Shown here piece by piece: positions 15,149-16,494 of a stretch of DNA of 16,494 bases. The DNA lies in NCBI GenBank assembly GCA_900770895.1, contig CAAGMF010000129.1, positions 1-16,494 of the forward strand. Reading direction: 5' to 3'. Made by a program: the position numbers and the translations under genes. How positions within the stretch are numbered: the stretch's first letter is position 1; the number at the start of each line of letters is the position of its first letter. Source of the DNA: an uncultured Mitsuokella sp. (GTDB lineage Bacteria > Bacillota > Negativicutes > Selenomonadales > Selenomonadaceae). The notes under the pieces were generated by a model, which did not search any database, was not told the DNA's origin, and saw nothing but the letters and a program-made list of their open reading frames with translations.

Positions 15149-15328
15149 TTACTCAGCGGCCTCGATAACCTCTTTGCCGTCATAGTAGCCACACTCAGGG
15201 CACACATGATGCGGCAGACGGGGCTCGTGGCACTGCGGGCACTCTACATAGCCCGGAGCCGTCAGTTTCCAGTTAGCACGACGCTTGTCGCGGCGGGCCT
15301 TGGACTGTCTACGCTTAGGTACTGCCAT
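15149..15328 (-). CDS. rpmF: 50S ribosomal protein L32
   Basis: L32 is a small basic zinc-ribbon protein of the large ribosomal subunit. I translated this 59-residue frame directly: it starts MAVPKRRQSKARRDKRRANW, the diagnostic L32 N-terminus. Two zinc-binding pairs follow, Cys30-x2-Cys33 and Cys43-x2-Cys46. It retains all four cysteines, so this is the zinc-binding form. The ATG at 15328 has an AAGGAGG ribosome site 10 bp upstream. It follows yceD by 30 bp. yceD-rpmF next to plsX/fab genes is a widespread bacterial arrangement. Confidence 0.98.
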   Translation of the reverse strand: MAVPKRRQSKARRDKRRANWKLTAPGYVECPQCHEPRLPHHVCPECGYYDGKEVIEAAE

Positions 15329-15358
15329 GTCGGATACACCTCCTTAAAAAAGGATTTC

Positions 15359-15871
15359 CTAAATATCATCATTATTTAGTAACGCTTTCAACGCCGCCAT
15401 ACGCGGATCGATGACGGTGCGGTCGCAGCCGCAGTCGCCCTCATTGAGATCATGCCCGCACACCGGACAAAGCCCCTTGCAATCAGGACGGCAGAGATGA
15501 GACAACGGCTGAGCAGCTATGACCGTATCGCGCACGAGCGGCTCGATATCCAGCCAGTCGTCATGAATCGCATCTGCATAATCATCCGTGTCCGAGGCTC
15601 CCTCAGCCGGATAATCTTCGCTCAGCTCATGAACCTGCTGCTCCTCACAATCCTTCAGGCAACGGTCACAGGCATAGCGAACCTGGTCATGGACCTCACC
15701 GGTCACACGATAGGAATGCCCCGTATACACCGCTGTCCCCCGGACCTCGATAGCGTCCAGGAACTCCACACTTTCCTCCAAGAGCTCAAGCTCCTGAGGC
15801 GTAGCGCTGTAGGAAAATGATACTTCGCGCCCTGGCATGGCTGCCAGTTCGCGGATGTTCAGCTTCATCAT
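15359..15871 (-). CDS. yceD: DUF177 (YceD-family) protein upstream of rpmF
   Basis: YceD/DUF177 proteins are linked to rpmF and have been connected with 23S rRNA accumulation, but their biochemical role is unclear. The 170-residue protein has the family's conserved CDRCL stretch (Cys68, Cys71, Cys75). An acidic middle follows, then a Cys-rich C-terminal segment LCRPDCKGLCPVCGHDLNEGDCGC (Cys127, 131, 135, 138, 147, 149), which is likely metal-binding. The start is uncertain: TTG 15874, ATG 15871 and ATG 15868 are consecutive in-frame codons. GAGG lies 7 bp from the TTG and 10 bp from the first ATG. I chose the first ATG. It is the first gene of the yceD-rpmF operon. Confidence 0.88.
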   Translation of the reverse strand: MMKLNIRELAAMPGREVSFSYSATPQELELLEESVEFLDAIEVRGTAVYTGHSYRVTGEVHDQVRYACDRCLKDCEEQQVHELSEDYPAEGASDTDDYADAIHDDWLDIEPLVRDTVIAAQPLSHLCRPDCKGLCPVCGHDLNEGDCGCDRTVIDPRMAALKALLNNDDI

Positions 15872-15890
15872 CAAGCAACAACCTCAATCC

Positions 15891-15919
15891 ATTATAGCGG
15901 TCAGTAATGGCTTTGTCAA
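15891..15919 (-). promoter_or_regulatory. Consensus promoter of yceD-rpmF
   Basis: On the minus strand TTGACA (15919-15914) and TATAAT (15896-15891) match both consensus hexamers exactly, with 17 bp between them. Transcription would start near 15884, giving a very short leader to yceD. Strong expression suits a ribosomal protein operon. Confidence 0.92.
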
Positions 15920-15932
15920 GTAAATATACTTG
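15917..15932. repeat. Palindrome overlapping the yceD -35 region
   Basis: CAAGTA (15917-15922) AATA TACTTG (15927-15932) is a perfect 6-bp-arm dyad that covers half of the -35 hexamer. It also lies just past the larC stop. It may be a regulator site or chance in an AT-rich promoter. Confidence 0.35.
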
Positions 15933-15954
15933 CCACCCTGCCGCAAATCAAAAT

Positions 15955-16476
15955 TCATCCCAACCGGGCCTGGAGTGCCTCCACCGCAGCCTGCTGAATG
16001 CGCTTCAGCGGTACATCGGATGCCTCCGCCAGCCGTCGGCAGTCCTCGTACTCCGGCGCCACATTCACAATCTCACCGGCATAGGCACTGACCTTGCAGG
16101 CTACGCGGCCATACGGTGTATCGACCTGAGCCATATGACGGGACGCCTCGATGCGCTCGGCCAGCGGGAGTACGCGCAGGCCTATCGTCGTCGTCTCGCG
16201 GAATATGATCCGGATGCAGGCCTCGCGCTTATCGGCATTCACCAGCACAGACAATTTCTCTGCCGGACGATTTTTCTTCATATATATAGGCGTGGTCCAT
16301 ACATCGAGGGCTCCGGCCGCGAACAGCTTATCATAGAGATAGCTGTATATCTCGGGACTCATATCATCGATATTCGTCTCGAGCAACATTTGATTCGCCT
16401 CGGCCGCTCCCTCATACTCGCCTACATACATGCGCAGGACATCCGGCAGCTCGAGTTCCCAGCCGCCCGCGCCGTA
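15955..16476 (-). CDS. larC: LarC, nickel insertion protein (nickel-pincer cofactor synthesis), 3' part only
   Basis: LarC inserts nickel into the pyridinium bis-thiocarboxylate precursor of the nickel-pincer nucleotide cofactor used by lactate racemase (LarA) and related enzymes. Only the C-terminal 173 residues are present. Family features are YGAGGWELELPDVLR at the cut edge, ETNIDDMSPEIYSYLYDKLFAAGALDVWTTPIYMKKNRP, and FRETTTIGLR. The upstream coding part is missing because the contig ends in adapter sequence. The apparent GTG start at 16491 and the residues MLFRS translate adapter and are not real, so I end the gene at 16476. Partners larA, larB and larE are not in the window. In Lactobacillus, larC is made by ribosomal frameshifting; that cannot be judged here. 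Confidence 0.9.
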   Translation of the reverse strand, partial: YGAGGWELELPDVLRMYVGEYEGAAEANQMLLETNIDDMSPEIYSYLYDKLFAAGALDVWTTPIYMKKNRPAEKLSVLVNADKREACIRIIFRETTTIGLRVLPLAERIEASRHMAQVDTPYGRVACKVSAYAGEIVNVAPEYEDCRRLAEASDVPLKRIQQAAVEALQARLG

Positions 16477-16494
16477 AGATCGGAAGAGCACACG
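16477..16494. other. Illumina TruSeq adapter remnant
   Basis: The last 18 bases, AGATCGGAAGAGCACACG, are identical to the start of the standard Illumina TruSeq adapter. The boundary falls exactly where the LarC-like protein sequence stops making sense. This is a sequencing or assembly artefact, not genome. Confidence 0.97.

Noticed and set aside
16477..16491. GTG start of the LarC fragment
   Set aside because: It lies entirely in Illumina adapter sequence.

Overview
The window is a 16.5 kb piece of a diderm Firmicute genome, most likely Negativicutes (a Selenomonas/Mitsuokella-like member of the Selenomonadaceae). This is an inference from gene content. A Gram-positive-type fatty acid cluster (fapR, plsX, fabK, fabD, fabG, acpP, fabF, rnc) lies beside an RND efflux pump (acrA/acrB type), which normally needs an outer membrane. 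The sequence is GC-rich. It is probably a whole contig: the last 18 bases are Illumina adapter, and the first bases lie inside a repeat-like inverted structure.

Layout. 1-147: an inverted, REP/BIME-like structured repeat. 169-1068 (+): an RluA-family pseudouridine synthase, ending at a bidirectional terminator. 1129-5547 (-): an acrA-acrB efflux operon. 5548-5773: a divergent regulatory region with a good promoter and three palindromes. 5774-6211 (+): a MarR-family regulator, probably the local repressor of the pump. 6252-7073 (-): an RNase Z-like metallo-beta-lactamase-fold hydrolase. 7177-14934 (-): fapR-plsX-fabK-fabD-fabG-acpP-FabK-like flavoprotein-fabF-rnc, nine tightly packed genes. 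15149-15871 (-): yceD (DUF177)-rpmF, with a consensus promoter and its own terminator. 15955-16476 (-): the 3' part of larC, cut off by the adapter.

How the genes work together. FapR is expected to sense malonyl-CoA and repress its own operon through a FapR-box-like site just downstream of a strong promoter. PlsX passes acyl groups from ACP towards phospholipid synthesis. FabD loads malonyl onto AcpP; FabF condenses, FabG reduces the ketone and FabK reduces the enoyl group. No fabH (initiating condensing enzyme), fabZ (dehydratase) or acetyl-CoA carboxylase gene is present, so these must be encoded elsewhere. A second FabK-like protein with a four-cysteine C-terminal motif sits between acpP and fabF. 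It is the least explained gene here. A hairpin after acpP may lower expression of the genes downstream of it.

Most of the window is core housekeeping sequence. I see no CRISPR array, transposase, tRNA, rRNA or defence system. The points most worth following are the C4 FabK-like flavoprotein, the regulatory sites upstream of acrA and fapR, the inverted repeat at the left edge, the frequent TTG starts, and the adapter at the right edge.
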